Shown one piece after another: positions 1-7,043 of a stretch of 8,840 nt of DNA (within the stretch, counting starts at the first letter, position 1; every line of letters starts with the position of its first letter). The DNA is taken from NCBI GenBank assembly GCA_027858355.1, contig JAQICW010000427.1:1-8840 (forward strand). Reading direction: 5' to 3'. Below the pieces are notes generated by a model. That model was not told where the DNA came from and did no database searches. It saw only the letters and a list, made by a program, of their open reading frames with translations. The stretch comes from Desulfobacula sp. Its GTDB lineage: Bacteria > Desulfobacterota > Desulfobacteria > Desulfobacterales > Desulfobacteraceae. A program made the translations under genes and the position numbers.

Positions 1-1
1 G

Positions 2-106
2 CTGAAGGGTGTGGTGAATGAAGTAGCAAAGTCTTTGAAAGTATCTGAGCAGACTGTTTATAGATATTTAAAAGAATTGGGGAAAAATTCATTAGTCTCT
101 GGTTGA
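2..106 (+). CDS. C-terminal fragment of a helix-turn-helix DNA-binding protein (5' end outside window)
   Basis: An open frame enters from the left edge and ends at TGA 104-106, giving 34 residues. The segment VVNEVAKSLKVSEQTVYRYL reads as a helix-turn-helix: a first helix with the usual Ala, a turn around KVS, and a recognition helix starting SEQTVYRYL. Such motifs at the extreme C-terminus are typical of serine recombinases/resolvases, some transposases and small regulators. The fragment is too short to choose among these. The gene converges on the minus-strand cluster, with 82 bases between the two stop codons, and its codons are rich in A and T. It is probably not functionally linked to the cluster. 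The reading frame is seen directly, the HTH call is pattern recognition, and the family is open. Confidence 0.5.
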   Translation: MKGVVNEVAKSLKVSEQTVYRYLKELGKNSLVSG

Positions 107-188
107 GCTTTGATTAAAGGTCGTGAGTGTTCAATATTCTGTGTCACCATTTTTGATTCCAAAATTCAATTTTTATGAATTCTATTCA

Positions 189-911
189 CTAGTTTTCGGT
201 TATGTTGGAAGATATTAATGTTGAATATGCTAAATTGATCATGGTGACCACATCAAATATTGGCAATCCCCCTGTTGCAATATGAATAGTCTCTGTATAG
301 GGAGGCATGTTGGTACATTCCAGTACAATCGCACCGATATCTGGATTTAGCTTTTTTAGCTTTAAGGCGGTTGTCCTCATCTCCTGTCCACATTTTTCTG
401 AGTCAAGTGTGGGTTTGTCTTCGATGAAAACAGATGAAAATTCCTCGGCCTTTTCCATGCCGATAATGGCCAGGGGGTAGTGCTCGATTCCGATAGCGGC
501 AAGGTGTTCCAGGGTCAATGACTCTTTCCGGGCTGTGATGATGCCTACCTTTTGGTCATTTCTGATGATTGATTGAGCCATATGAACCTGGAGCAGGCTT
601 GATGAAAATACAGGAACATCCAGCGCCTGTATAAGTTCCCTGTGAAACAGGGCAAGAAATCCGCAGGAGGTGGCAAGGGCAATAGCTCCATCCCTTATCA
701 AGGAACGACCTGCCTCAATAAAGGGCTGGATCAAACTTTTATCAGCCTTTATTACCACACGTTCCGGAGAGGCTCCTTTTACAACCTTGTACTGAACAGG
801 AAAGTTAAAGGTGGCTGGATTGCCAATATCTCCTTTAATACGTGGAAAAATGGTGTCCAGCATTATGATGCCGATAAATGAGGTGGTTGATTTGTTTTTT
901 GTTAATTCCAT
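189..911 (-). CDS. Asp/Glu racemase superfamily protein (amino-acid or hydantoin racemase-like)
   Basis: A 240-residue protein, the usual length for the Asp/Glu/hydantoin racemase superfamily. These are cofactor-independent cytoplasmic enzymes that use two cysteines as acid/base pair to invert a carbon next to a carboxylate. Both expected cysteines are visible: C83 in ATSCGF and C199 in LECTNMPPY. Having both argues for a racemase or isomerase and against single-cysteine arylmalonate decarboxylases. An N-terminal GDIGNPATF motif (residues 27-35) near MLDT marks a particular subfamily. The ATG at 911 is chosen because the core strand FIGIIML begins only about 11 residues later. Its nearest SD-like AAAGG is 14 bases upstream, which is weak. 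It is the last gene of the cluster, 28 bases after the HcnB-like gene, and could supply the enantiomer that the dehydrogenase accepts. Substrate unknown; aspartate, glutamate, another amino acid or a hydantoin are all possible. Confidence 0.8.
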   Translation of the reverse strand: MELTKNKSTTSFIGIIMLDTIFPRIKGDIGNPATFNFPVQYKVVKGASPERVVIKADKSLIQPFIEAGRSLIRDGAIALATSCGFLALFHRELIQALDVPVFSSSLLQVHMAQSIIRNDQKVGIITARKESLTLEHLAAIGIEHYPLAIIGMEKAEEFSSVFIEDKPTLDSEKCGQEMRTTALKLKKLNPDIGAIVLECTNMPPYTETIHIATGGLPIFDVVTMINLAYSTLISSNITEN

Positions 912-939
912 TATTATATATACAACCTTTGAGCCTTTG

Positions 940-2379
940 TTATGAATTTAAAAAGGCTTTGATATTTACATTTTTTACCGGTGCCCGGGACATAGAATAT
1001 CCAATATGGCCTGGATTTTTTTTAGTCAAGGCAGTGATGATATCAAAAATAACAGGGCCGCATATTCGACCCTGGCACCTTCCCATACCGCTCCTTGTGG
1101 CTTTTTTTAGACTGCCAATCGTATCAAATCCCTGGTGAATATTTTTTTTAATGGTTCCCATGGTGATCTCTTCACACCGGCAGATCATTGTTTCGTCCGG
1201 GATAGCAGCATAGGCTGATTTTGGGACCTGGCACAGATGATTTAAAAAAGATGCATACTCTGTCTGTTGATGATCAAGAAAAATAAGGCTTTGGACTTCT
1301 TCTATAAATTGTTTTTTTTGTTTGCCGGCATTTATTTTCCCCATTTTTTTAAGTATGGACATGGCAGCAAGTTTTCCCTGGATAAACGATTTTTTAGCTC
1401 CGGCAATGCCTGTAACCTCGCCTGCAGCAAAAACAGAAGGGAAAGAAGATTCAAGGGTTTTATCTACCTTGACCACCCAGCCTCCCTTGTTTTTCTGGTA
1501 TTCAAGGTCACAGCCGGCCTGAGTTGCCAACTCAATATTGGGAACAAAACCATACCCAATTAGTAATGCATCGGCAAAAAATTCTGTTTCTGTGCCAGGG
1601 ATTATATCTCCCTTATGAGTTACTTTTGCCATGATTGCAGATTTAAACCCTTCTTTACCCCTGGCCTGGATCACCCTGTATCCCTGGAATATGGGGACAC
1701 GATTCAGAACCATTTTGGAGGTATAAAATGCACCTTCCAGGAATTTTGGCCAGTGGTTTTTTATAAGGGGAAGAAAATTCAGCTTTTTGATCATGGGGTT
1801 TTCATCCACAAGTGCTGTGACCCTACCCTTGTTGCCAAGTATTTCCCATGCCAGAACCATCATAAGAGGACTGGTACCAGCAATCAGGGTGTTATGGGCC
1901 GGCAGAACCCCATGGGTTTTCATCAGGATCTGGGCAGATCCCAGGGACATTACATTGGGCAGGGTCCAGCCTTTAAATGGCAGATACCTTTCCCTGGCTC
2001 CAGTGGCAAGTATGAGGTGCTCGGCCCGGACCTCAAGGATTTTTTCTGAATCTTTTTTCCCTGGAGTTTTTATATTTTCCCCATGGACCAGGAGCCTTTT
2101 ATCCTTGAAAATACCCAGGACTTGGGCCTGAAAAAGCCAGTCAATGCCAGAAGTTTTGTTTATTGTTTGAATCAGATCAAAACCCTTGGCTTTCATCAGA
2201 TCAGGTTCAAGTTTTGGGAAACAGGAGGTTTTTAACCGGGTCTTTCTAAGCAGCTGTCCCCCGGGGCTAACACTCTCATCAATGATCAATATATCAAGGC
2301 CCTTGCCGGCAAGGGTTGCAGCTGCTGAAAGCCCTGCAAACCCAGACCCTACAATGATAACATGATATTGGGTTTTCAT
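940..2379 (-). CDS. HcnB-like FAD/NAD(P)-binding dehydrogenase subunit with C-terminal BFD-type [2Fe-2S] domain
   Basis: This 479-residue protein belongs to the pyridine-nucleotide-disulfide oxidoreductase fold family. The class includes HcnB, opine oxidase A subunits and the alpha subunits of D-hydroxyproline and sarcosine dehydrogenases. Visible motifs are the N-terminal dinucleotide site GSGFAG (11-16) with an acidic end of the second strand (IIDES, about 32-36), the ATGARE motif (125-130), a second degenerate Rossmann segment (IAGTSPL, about 166-172) and the FAD-contacting VFAAGEVTG (316-324). The C-terminus carries C400-x-C402 and C435-x4-C440, the spacing of a BFD-like [2Fe-2S] domain. 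It shares ATGA (4-base overlap) with the preceding ferredoxin-like gene, so translation should be coupled. It likely accepts electrons from the DAO subunit within a heteromeric cytoplasmic or membrane-associated complex. The family call is strong. The substrate of the complex cannot be read from this subunit. Confidence 0.88.
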   Translation of the reverse strand: MKTQYHVIIVGSGFAGLSAAATLAGKGLDILIIDESVSPGGQLLRKTRLKTSCFPKLEPDLMKAKGFDLIQTINKTSGIDWLFQAQVLGIFKDKRLLVHGENIKTPGKKDSEKILEVRAEHLILATGARERYLPFKGWTLPNVMSLGSAQILMKTHGVLPAHNTLIAGTSPLMMVLAWEILGNKGRVTALVDENPMIKKLNFLPLIKNHWPKFLEGAFYTSKMVLNRVPIFQGYRVIQARGKEGFKSAIMAKVTHKGDIIPGTETEFFADALLIGYGFVPNIELATQAGCDLEYQKNKGGWVVKVDKTLESSFPSVFAAGEVTGIAGAKKSFIQGKLAAMSILKKMGKINAGKQKKQFIEEVQSLIFLDHQQTEYASFLNHLCQVPKSAYAAIPDETMICRCEEITMGTIKKNIHQGFDTIGSLKKATRSGMGRCQGRICGPVIFDIITALTKKNPGHIGYSMSRAPVKNVNIKAFLNS

Positions 2380-2729
2380 TGGGTTTCACCCATATTGTTT
2401 TCTTCCAGAATCTGTTGTTGAAAGAAAGGAACTTCAGTGATAATTTCCATGTTATCTTTTACCATGGTCATACAGGCCCTCTGGTCTGGTATATTATCAA
2501 TGGTGACCAGGCATTCATAACAGATGCCCATACCGCAGAAAATACCCCGGGGCTTCCCTGTTTTTGAGGCTCGAAAATTTTTAATACCAGCAGCAATCAA
2601 TGCGGCATGGACTGATTCACCCTCATAAGCCAGATTTTTTTTGCCATTGACCATCAGGGTTATCTTTTTACCCCTCTCAACAGAAGCAATCCTCAGATTT
2701 CCATTGGAATTTGACTCTTGGTTACCCAT
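2376..2729 (-). CDS. HcnA-like small [2Fe-2S] ferredoxin subunit
   Basis: A 117-residue protein with the plant-type ferredoxin cysteine pattern of the HcnA/sarcosine oxidase N-terminal family: C65-x4-C70-x2-C73-x12-C86, embedded in GIFCGMGICYECLVTID and RACMTMV. It should hold one [2Fe-2S] cluster and pass electrons between the two flavin subunits encoded on either side. The open frame extends upstream to 2885, but that extension is antisense-like low-complexity protein inside the DAO gene. The ATG at 2729 is preferred because it has an AAAGG ribosome-binding site 8 bases upstream and gives a family-typical length. The gene begins inside the last codons of the DAO gene (8-base overlap, ATGGGTAA) and ends overlapping the HcnB-like start (ATGA). 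That fixes it as the middle member of a coupled three-gene unit. Confidence 0.88.
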   Translation of the reverse strand: MGNQESNSNGNLRIASVERGKKITLMVNGKKNLAYEGESVHAALIAAGIKNFRASKTGKPRGIFCGMGICYECLVTIDNIPDQRACMTMVKDNMEIITEVPFFQQQILEENNMGETQ

Positions 2730-3897
2730 GGTGTTTGCCTTTACTGCCCTTGAATCGGTCCGGGGAAAAGGCCTCCAGAGGGATGGGGATTTTTTGTTCC
2801 AAAAGCATGCGGGCCATGAGATCTCCTGTGATAGGCGACAAAGCAATGCCATCACCTTCGTGGCCTGCAGCAATAAAAAAACCATTCAAGGACCTGACCG
2901 GACCCAGGATCGGCAACCCGTCGGGAGTATAGGGCCTGAGTCCTGCAAAGGTTCTGATCACCTGAAAAGTCTCCAAAACCGGCAGAATCGCAGCAGTCTG
3001 TCTGATAATTTTTTTTATGCCTGACAGGGTATTCTCCTTATTAAATCCAACAAATTCCCTGGTGGAACCTAAAAGCAGGTTCCCGTTATCGGCCTGTTCC
3101 ATGGAAATGCCCTGTCCGGCATTAACGGCTAAAGCAGGGTCATATTTGGCTGCAATATATTTGGCAGAAATCAGGCAGCGTTTGAGCACTGGTTTTTCGG
3201 CATGGGTTACGACAATCTGGCCACGTCTTGGTTGCACAGGCATTGAAATTTCCACCATATCAGATATCAACCCTGCCATTGATCCGGCGGCATTCACCAC
3301 AATATCTGCATCAAAATTCCCTCTGGTTGTTGCAACACCTGTGACGTTGTTGTTTTTTGTATGAATGCCCAGCACCCTTGCATGATTAATGATTCTGGCA
3401 TGGTTTCTTTTCGCAGCCAGAGCAAACCCAAGGGTCAGATTGATGGGGTTGACCTGGGCATCCAGAGGCGAAAACGTTGCCCCCAGGATGTTGGGTGATA
3501 GAAATGGCTCTTTGTCAAGGGCCTGGGGCTTACCCAGCAATTGAACATCCAGACCAATGGCCTGCTGCTCTTTTGTGAATTTTTCCATGGCACAATACTC
3601 GGCCTCGGTCTCAATGATCACCATACCACCGGTTTTTTTAAACTCAATGTCTGTTGGCAGTTCTTTTTGCAGATCCTCAAACCGATTAAGGCTTTCCATG
3701 GCAAGGGAAAGGTGGATGCCTGGCTTTTTGGACTGCATGAAAACCAGACCGTCGCAGGCTCCGGAACTGCCCGAAGCCAGGTCCTTTTTTTCGATCAGGG
3801 TCACCCTGGCATCCTGCTTTGCCAGATGATAGGCAATTGAAGTGCCTATGACCCCTCCGCCAATGATGACAATATGCGGTGAGTTTTGTTTACCCAA
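2722..3897 (-). CDS. HcnC-like FAD-dependent amine/amino-acid dehydrogenase subunit (DAO family), TTG start
   Basis: A 391-residue member of the D-amino-acid oxidase (DAO) fold family, closest in architecture to HcnC, glycine oxidase, opine oxidase B and D-hydroxyproline dehydrogenase beta subunits. This subunit normally binds the substrate and oxidises a C-N bond. The dinucleotide motif GGGVIG is at 13-18 and the ribose-binding acid at E36 (LIEKK). A flavin loop ASGSSGACDG spans 41-50. The C-terminal signature RPYTPDGLP (321-329) is followed by AAGHEGDGIALSP (343-355), as in family members. The start codon is TTG: an in-frame stop lies four codons upstream, no ATG or GTG precedes the Rossmann motif, and AAGGA sits 6 bases upstream. 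It follows the permease after a 74-base spacer containing 12-bp repeats, and overlaps the ferredoxin-like gene by 8 bases. Substrate undetermined. Confidence 0.88.
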   Translation of the reverse strand: MGKQNSPHIVIIGGGVIGTSIAYHLAKQDARVTLIEKKDLASGSSGACDGLVFMQSKKPGIHLSLAMESLNRFEDLQKELPTDIEFKKTGGMVIIETEAEYCAMEKFTKEQQAIGLDVQLLGKPQALDKEPFLSPNILGATFSPLDAQVNPINLTLGFALAAKRNHARIINHARVLGIHTKNNNVTGVATTRGNFDADIVVNAAGSMAGLISDMVEISMPVQPRRGQIVVTHAEKPVLKRCLISAKYIAAKYDPALAVNAGQGISMEQADNGNLLLGSTREFVGFNKENTLSGIKKIIRQTAAILPVLETFQVIRTFAGLRPYTPDGLPILGPVRSLNGFFIAAGHEGDGIALSPITGDLMARMLLEQKIPIPLEAFSPDRFKGSKGKHHG

Positions 3898-3903
3898 GAG
3901 CTT

Positions 3904-3908
3904 TCCTT
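3904..3908 (-). promoter_or_regulatory. Ribosome-binding site supporting a TTG start
   Basis: On the minus strand AAGGA lies 6 bases before the TTG at 3897-3895, which is good Shine-Dalgarno spacing. An in-frame TAA at 3909-3907 excludes any earlier start. The site is part of an imperfect inverted repeat (3905-3920, CCTATTG against CAATAAGG with one bulged A), so the mRNA could partly hide it. Confidence 0.65.
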
Positions 3909-3940
3909 ATTGACAATAGGTCTACCAGGGGCGCTTTATG

Positions 3941-3976
3941 CAATTGTTCTAGCAACTGTTCTATCAATTGTTCAGG
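3941..3976. repeat. Three tandem imperfect 12-bp repeats at the permease 3' end
   Basis: Three contiguous units are seen on the plus strand: CAATTGTTCTAG, CAACTGTTCTAT and CAATTGTTCAGG. They share CAAYTGTTC and differ mainly in the last three bases. The third unit contains the permease TGA stop codon (3974-3972); the rest fills most of the 74-base spacer before the HcnC-like gene. Twelve is a multiple of three, so a copy change would not shift frames, but it would alter the distance between stop and next start. Function unknown. Confidence 0.75.
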
Positions 3977-5885
3977 CATTTGGTTCATACTTTTTATTAT
4001 TGGATGCTCGGAACTTTAGCCACAGGGGTTGGAACAAAATTCCTGCCAGGACAAGAATCCCCAGGATTCTGATCATGGGTGAATTGAGAATATCAGGTTT
4101 GGCACACAAAAAGGTGGTAAGTCCTGCCAGGACAAAGAGGCTGATCTGCAAACCTAGGTTCAGAGGTTTGAAAAAATATCCGCTCAAGGCTCCTGCAAAA
4201 AATATAATTGCCATTAAAACCATCAGAAAGACCGTGATAATTTCAAGGGGAGTGCCCTTCATAAGCAAGGCCTGGTTGAATACAAAAACATAGGGGATCA
4301 AAAATCCAGCCAAAGCCAGTTTAAAGGCTTCAAAACCAGTCTGGAGTGGTTTTGATTTGGCAATGGAGGCGGCACAAAAGGCAGGCACGCACACAGGCGG
4401 GGTAACCCCGGCTAGAACGGCAAAATAATAGACAAAAAGATGGGCCGGCAGCATATCAACCCCCATGGCCAGCAGGGCTGGGCCGCCAATGGTAATGGCA
4501 ATAATATAGGCAGGCGTGCAGGGCAGTCCCATACCCATAACCAGGGAGGTGACCATGACAAGGAGCATGGCCGGAAGCAGCAGTCCCCCGGACCAGTTAG
4601 TGATGACCGTGGCAACACCCAGGGCAAGACCGGTATGGGTGACAATGGCAACTACCATGCCTGCTCCTGCACAGGCAAGGGCAATCATGATCATATTGTG
4701 ACCGGCAAGATGCAGGGTTTCAAAAAGTCTGCCAGGTGTCATCCTGGTATCTTTTTTTATAAAACTGATCAAAAAAACAATTGCAATTGCAGCATTGGCC
4801 GCCAGAAAGGGTGAATATCCTTTTAGGAGCATAACCACAAGCATAACCATGGGGATGAGAAGATAGGAATCTTTAAGAATTTGCCCATAGGAGACCATGT
4901 CTCCTTCCTCCACCCCTGAAAGTTGTTCTTTTTTAGCTGTATAATGGACCCGTATTACCATACTGGCGTAAAGCAACAATGATCCCAGCATTGCAGCGAT
5001 GACGATATTAACATAGGATATACCCGTGATCTCTGCCATAACAAAGGCACCAGCTCCCATGACCGGAGGCATGAGCATACCTCCTGTGGAGGCAGCAGCT
5101 TCCACAGCTCCGGCGAATCTTCTCCTGTACCCAAGCTTTTTCATTAAAGGAATGGTGAATACACCTGTTGAATAAACATTGGCAGCTGCCACACCAGAGA
5201 TGGAGCCAAAAAGCCCTGAGGAGATAACCGCAATTTTTGCCGGTCCACCATTACTCTTGCCGGCGATTCTGCAGGCAAGATCCGTAAAAAACTGGCCTGT
5301 TTTGGTGACCTCCATAAAAGCCCCAAAAATGACAAACAATGCCACAAAGGTGGCAGAGACTCCTGTGATGGACCCGAAAATACCGGCATCGGTAATCAGA
5401 TACTGCATTTCAATCATTTCGGCAAAGACAACGGGTTTGGAATAAAATACCCCGGGAAGATATGGGGCCGCATAAAGATAGGCAAAAAAACCGGCAATGA
5501 GAAATGCCATTGCCGGTACCACTGCCCTGCGGACAGCTTCCAGGAGCAGGACAACCATCAGTGTTCCCAGGACCAGTTCAATGGTCAGGACATCATCCAC
5601 AAATTCCAGACGCTCGGTGAGTCGTTCATGAAAATATATAATATAAAGTGGTGGGAAAATTGAAAGAACTGCAAGAATCCAGTTGAAGATCCCCACTCGC
5701 TCATGGACTTGTTTCTTGAATGCCGGGAAAAGAACAAAGGCTGCAGGCAGTAGAAACAAAAGATGGATACCCCGCTGGATACGAGGCTGATAAATTCCCA
5801 CAGTGGCTGTATATAACTGAAAAATGGAAAGAATAGCAAGCCAGGCACCTATTGCCTTGTTTTGCCAGGTATTAAGATTTTTCAT
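3972..5885 (-). CDS. TRAP transporter permease, fused small (4TM) and large (12TM) subunits
   Basis: A 637-residue, strongly hydrophobic inner-membrane protein. Its length and sequence match the fused DctQM-type permeases that pair with TAXI receptors. The N-terminal third holds about four membrane segments, beginning after MKNLNTWQNKAIG. The large-subunit part carries family hallmarks: AAASTGGMLMPPVMGAGAF near residues 263-281 and GMGLPCTPAYI near residue 450, then a GVTPPVCVPAF segment. These are typical of the helix-turn regions of DctM-like subunits, which drive secondary uptake with a sodium or proton gradient. The ATG at 5885 is preceded by AGGAGG at 5895-5890, a strong but closely spaced ribosome-binding site. 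It lies 91 bases after the receptor gene, with a strong stem-loop between. Transport substrate cannot be deduced; known TAXI systems carry dicarboxylates and amino acids such as glutamate. Confidence 0.95.
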   Translation of the reverse strand: MKNLNTWQNKAIGAWLAILSIFQLYTATVGIYQPRIQRGIHLLFLLPAAFVLFPAFKKQVHERVGIFNWILAVLSIFPPLYIIYFHERLTERLEFVDDVLTIELVLGTLMVVLLLEAVRRAVVPAMAFLIAGFFAYLYAAPYLPGVFYSKPVVFAEMIEMQYLITDAGIFGSITGVSATFVALFVIFGAFMEVTKTGQFFTDLACRIAGKSNGGPAKIAVISSGLFGSISGVAAANVYSTGVFTIPLMKKLGYRRRFAGAVEAAASTGGMLMPPVMGAGAFVMAEITGISYVNIVIAAMLGSLLLYASMVIRVHYTAKKEQLSGVEEGDMVSYGQILKDSYLLIPMVMLVVMLLKGYSPFLAANAAIAIVFLISFIKKDTRMTPGRLFETLHLAGHNMIMIALACAGAGMVVAIVTHTGLALGVATVITNWSGGLLLPAMLLVMVTSLVMGMGLPCTPAYIIAITIGGPALLAMGVDMLPAHLFVYYFAVLAGVTPPVCVPAFCAASIAKSKPLQTGFEAFKLALAGFLIPYVFVFNQALLMKGTPLEIITVFLMVLMAIIFFAGALSGYFFKPLNLGLQISLFVLAGLTTFLCAKPDILNSPMIRILGILVLAGILFQPLWLKFRASNNKKYEPNA

Positions 5886-5914
5886 GAAGCCTCCTGGAAA
5901 GTATCAGTATGAAG

Positions 5915-5938
5915 GGCAGGGTATGCAAATACCCTGCC
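5915..5938 (-). promoter_or_regulatory. Intercistronic stem-loop between receptor and permease genes
   Basis: A perfect 10-bp inverted repeat (GGCAGGGTAT and ATACCCTGCC) surrounds a 4-base loop. No run of U follows in the transcription direction, so it is unlikely to be a complete intrinsic terminator. Its place after the solute-receptor gene and about 20 bases before the permease ribosome-binding site suits an mRNA-stabilising or attenuating structure that lets receptor outnumber permease. A competing 6-bp pairing (AATACC 5928-5933 with GGTATT 5939-5944) overlaps it, and a small hairpin GACAA/TTGTC lies at 5949-5963. Confidence 0.7.
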
Positions 5939-5976
5939 GGTATTAAGAGACAAGGCCGTTGTCAGGCCAGCGGTTT

Positions 5977-7002
5977 CTATTTCATATGACCCGCATCCTT
6001 GTAGTATTTTATAGCACCTGGATGAAGGGGAAGGGCTACATTTTTCCATCCGGTTTCAGGTTTAAAATTCTTGTTCGCAGGATTGATTTTATATAATTCA
6101 TCTGTATTTTCACAGATGATTTTAATAATGGTATAGGCAATATTCTCAGGCACATCTTTGTTGATGATCAATTCGCCTGCAGATACAACTGTTGGTACGT
6201 CAACATCCTGCCCCTTGTAAGTGCCTTTGGGGATAAAGCTTCGTCCTGAATCCCGGGACAATGTACCAAGTTCGCTGTTTAGATGATCAAGGCAGGCATC
6301 GGACAGAGCAATAAGGGAAGAATCCCGGCTCACAGTCATTTCGGTGATGGCAGCCCCGGGAAGACCAAGGTGGGTAAATACAAAATCCACATGATGGTCT
6401 TTATACAGGTTGACCATGTCTGAATAGACAGCATGGAAAACCTTGCCGCCTGCTTTTTTGATGTCGTCCAGGGAAATGCCGTAAAAGCTCAGAATAGTAT
6501 TCATCAAGGGCAGGTCTGATGTCCCTTTCATGGGTGCGGCTAATTTGATTTTTTTACCTGCCTTGACCATATCGGCAAGCTGGGTCATGGTGGTGATACC
6601 CTTGTCTTTGGCGCCCAGAACATGGATGTGATAAATACCGAAGATTCCGCCCAGGGAACGGACATCGGGATTGGCTGTTTTATAGACCGGTGCCAGCCCC
6701 TTAAATGCCATTTTATCCACAAAAGTGATGCCCCAGCCAAGGTCATCCTTGTGTCTGGAGACCCGGACCGGATTGACCACGCCGCCGCCTGGAACCACTT
6801 TCAGGATCAGGTTGGGCTCAGCTTCCGCAATCATTCTGGCAATGCCGCCGGCCTGAACATACCAGCCGCCGCCCACGCCCCCGGCCACCCGGGTCAGGGT
6901 TGTTGACTTGGTCACTTTGTAATCATTGGCCATGGTAGCAGCTGGTAGTGCAAAAAACGCTGCCATTAGAAAAGTTAATCGATAGATGATTGTCTTTTTC
7001 AT
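5977..7002 (-). CDS. TAXI family TRAP transporter solute-binding protein
   Basis: A 341-residue periplasmic receptor that would capture the substrate and hand it to the fused permease downstream. The N-terminus MKKTIIYRLTFLMAAFFA with ATMA ending near residue 25 is a classical Sec signal peptide with cleavage expected after A25. The mature part shows the TAXI hallmarks: GGVGGGWYVQAGGIA from residue 41, a PGGGVVNPVRV segment, DLGWGITF, and the C-terminal LHPGAIKYYKDAG. The frame is open up to an ATG at 7062, but that codon lies in tandem repeats and would put about 20 charged residues before the signal peptide. The ATG at 7002, with GGGAG 7 bases upstream, is the better start. The protein follows the ThDP gene after a repeat-filled spacer and precedes the permease, as expected for a complete TAXI-TRAP system. 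Ligand unknown. Confidence 0.94.
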   Translation of the reverse strand: MKKTIIYRLTFLMAAFFALPAATMANDYKVTKSTTLTRVAGGVGGGWYVQAGGIARMIAEAEPNLILKVVPGGGVVNPVRVSRHKDDLGWGITFVDKMAFKGLAPVYKTANPDVRSLGGIFGIYHIHVLGAKDKGITTMTQLADMVKAGKKIKLAAPMKGTSDLPLMNTILSFYGISLDDIKKAGGKVFHAVYSDMVNLYKDHHVDFVFTHLGLPGAAITEMTVSRDSSLIALSDACLDHLNSELGTLSRDSGRSFIPKGTYKGQDVDVPTVVSAGELIINKDVPENIAYTIIKIICENTDELYKINPANKNFKPETGWKNVALPLHPGAIKYYKDAGHMK

Positions 7003-7009
7003 TTTCTTT

Positions 7010-7014
7010 CTCCC
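7010..7014 (-). promoter_or_regulatory. Ribosome-binding site fixing the receptor start
   Basis: GGGAG on the minus strand is 7 bases before the ATG at 7002-7000, inside a purine-rich tract. It supports the start at the signal peptide over the in-frame ATG at 7062, whose only SD-like sequence abuts it with no spacing. Confidence 0.75.
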
Positions 7015-7043
7015 TTTTTTAATTGTTGATATATTTACACACC

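Noticed and set aside
163..181. Inverted repeat AATTCA/TGAATT as a terminator between the convergent genes
   Set aside because: The stem is only six A/T-rich pairs with a 7-base loop and no proper U tract on either strand.
912..930. TATAAT sequence upstream of the racemase as a private promoter
   Set aside because: It sits almost on the start codon and has no recognisable -35 element at 17 bases; the spacer is simply AT-rich.
1615..2049. Plus-strand open frame of 144 codons opposite the HcnB-like gene
   Set aside because: It is fully antisense to a well-conserved gene, has no domain or ribosome-binding support, and resembles other shadow frames. The same applies to plus-strand frames at 7872-8267 and 4440-4814.
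2376..2885. Extended ferredoxin-like protein starting at 2885
   Set aside because: The extra 52 residues overlap the HcnC-like gene in another frame, resemble no known domain, and the ATG at 2729 has a proper ribosome-binding site and gives a family-typical length.
940..3897. Calling the three-subunit enzyme a hydrogen cyanide synthase (HcnABC)
   Set aside because: The subunits match the HcnA/B/C families, but these also include opine and D-hydroxyproline dehydrogenases. Gene order differs, and the linked transporter, racemase and ThDP enzyme point to catabolism of an imported compound.
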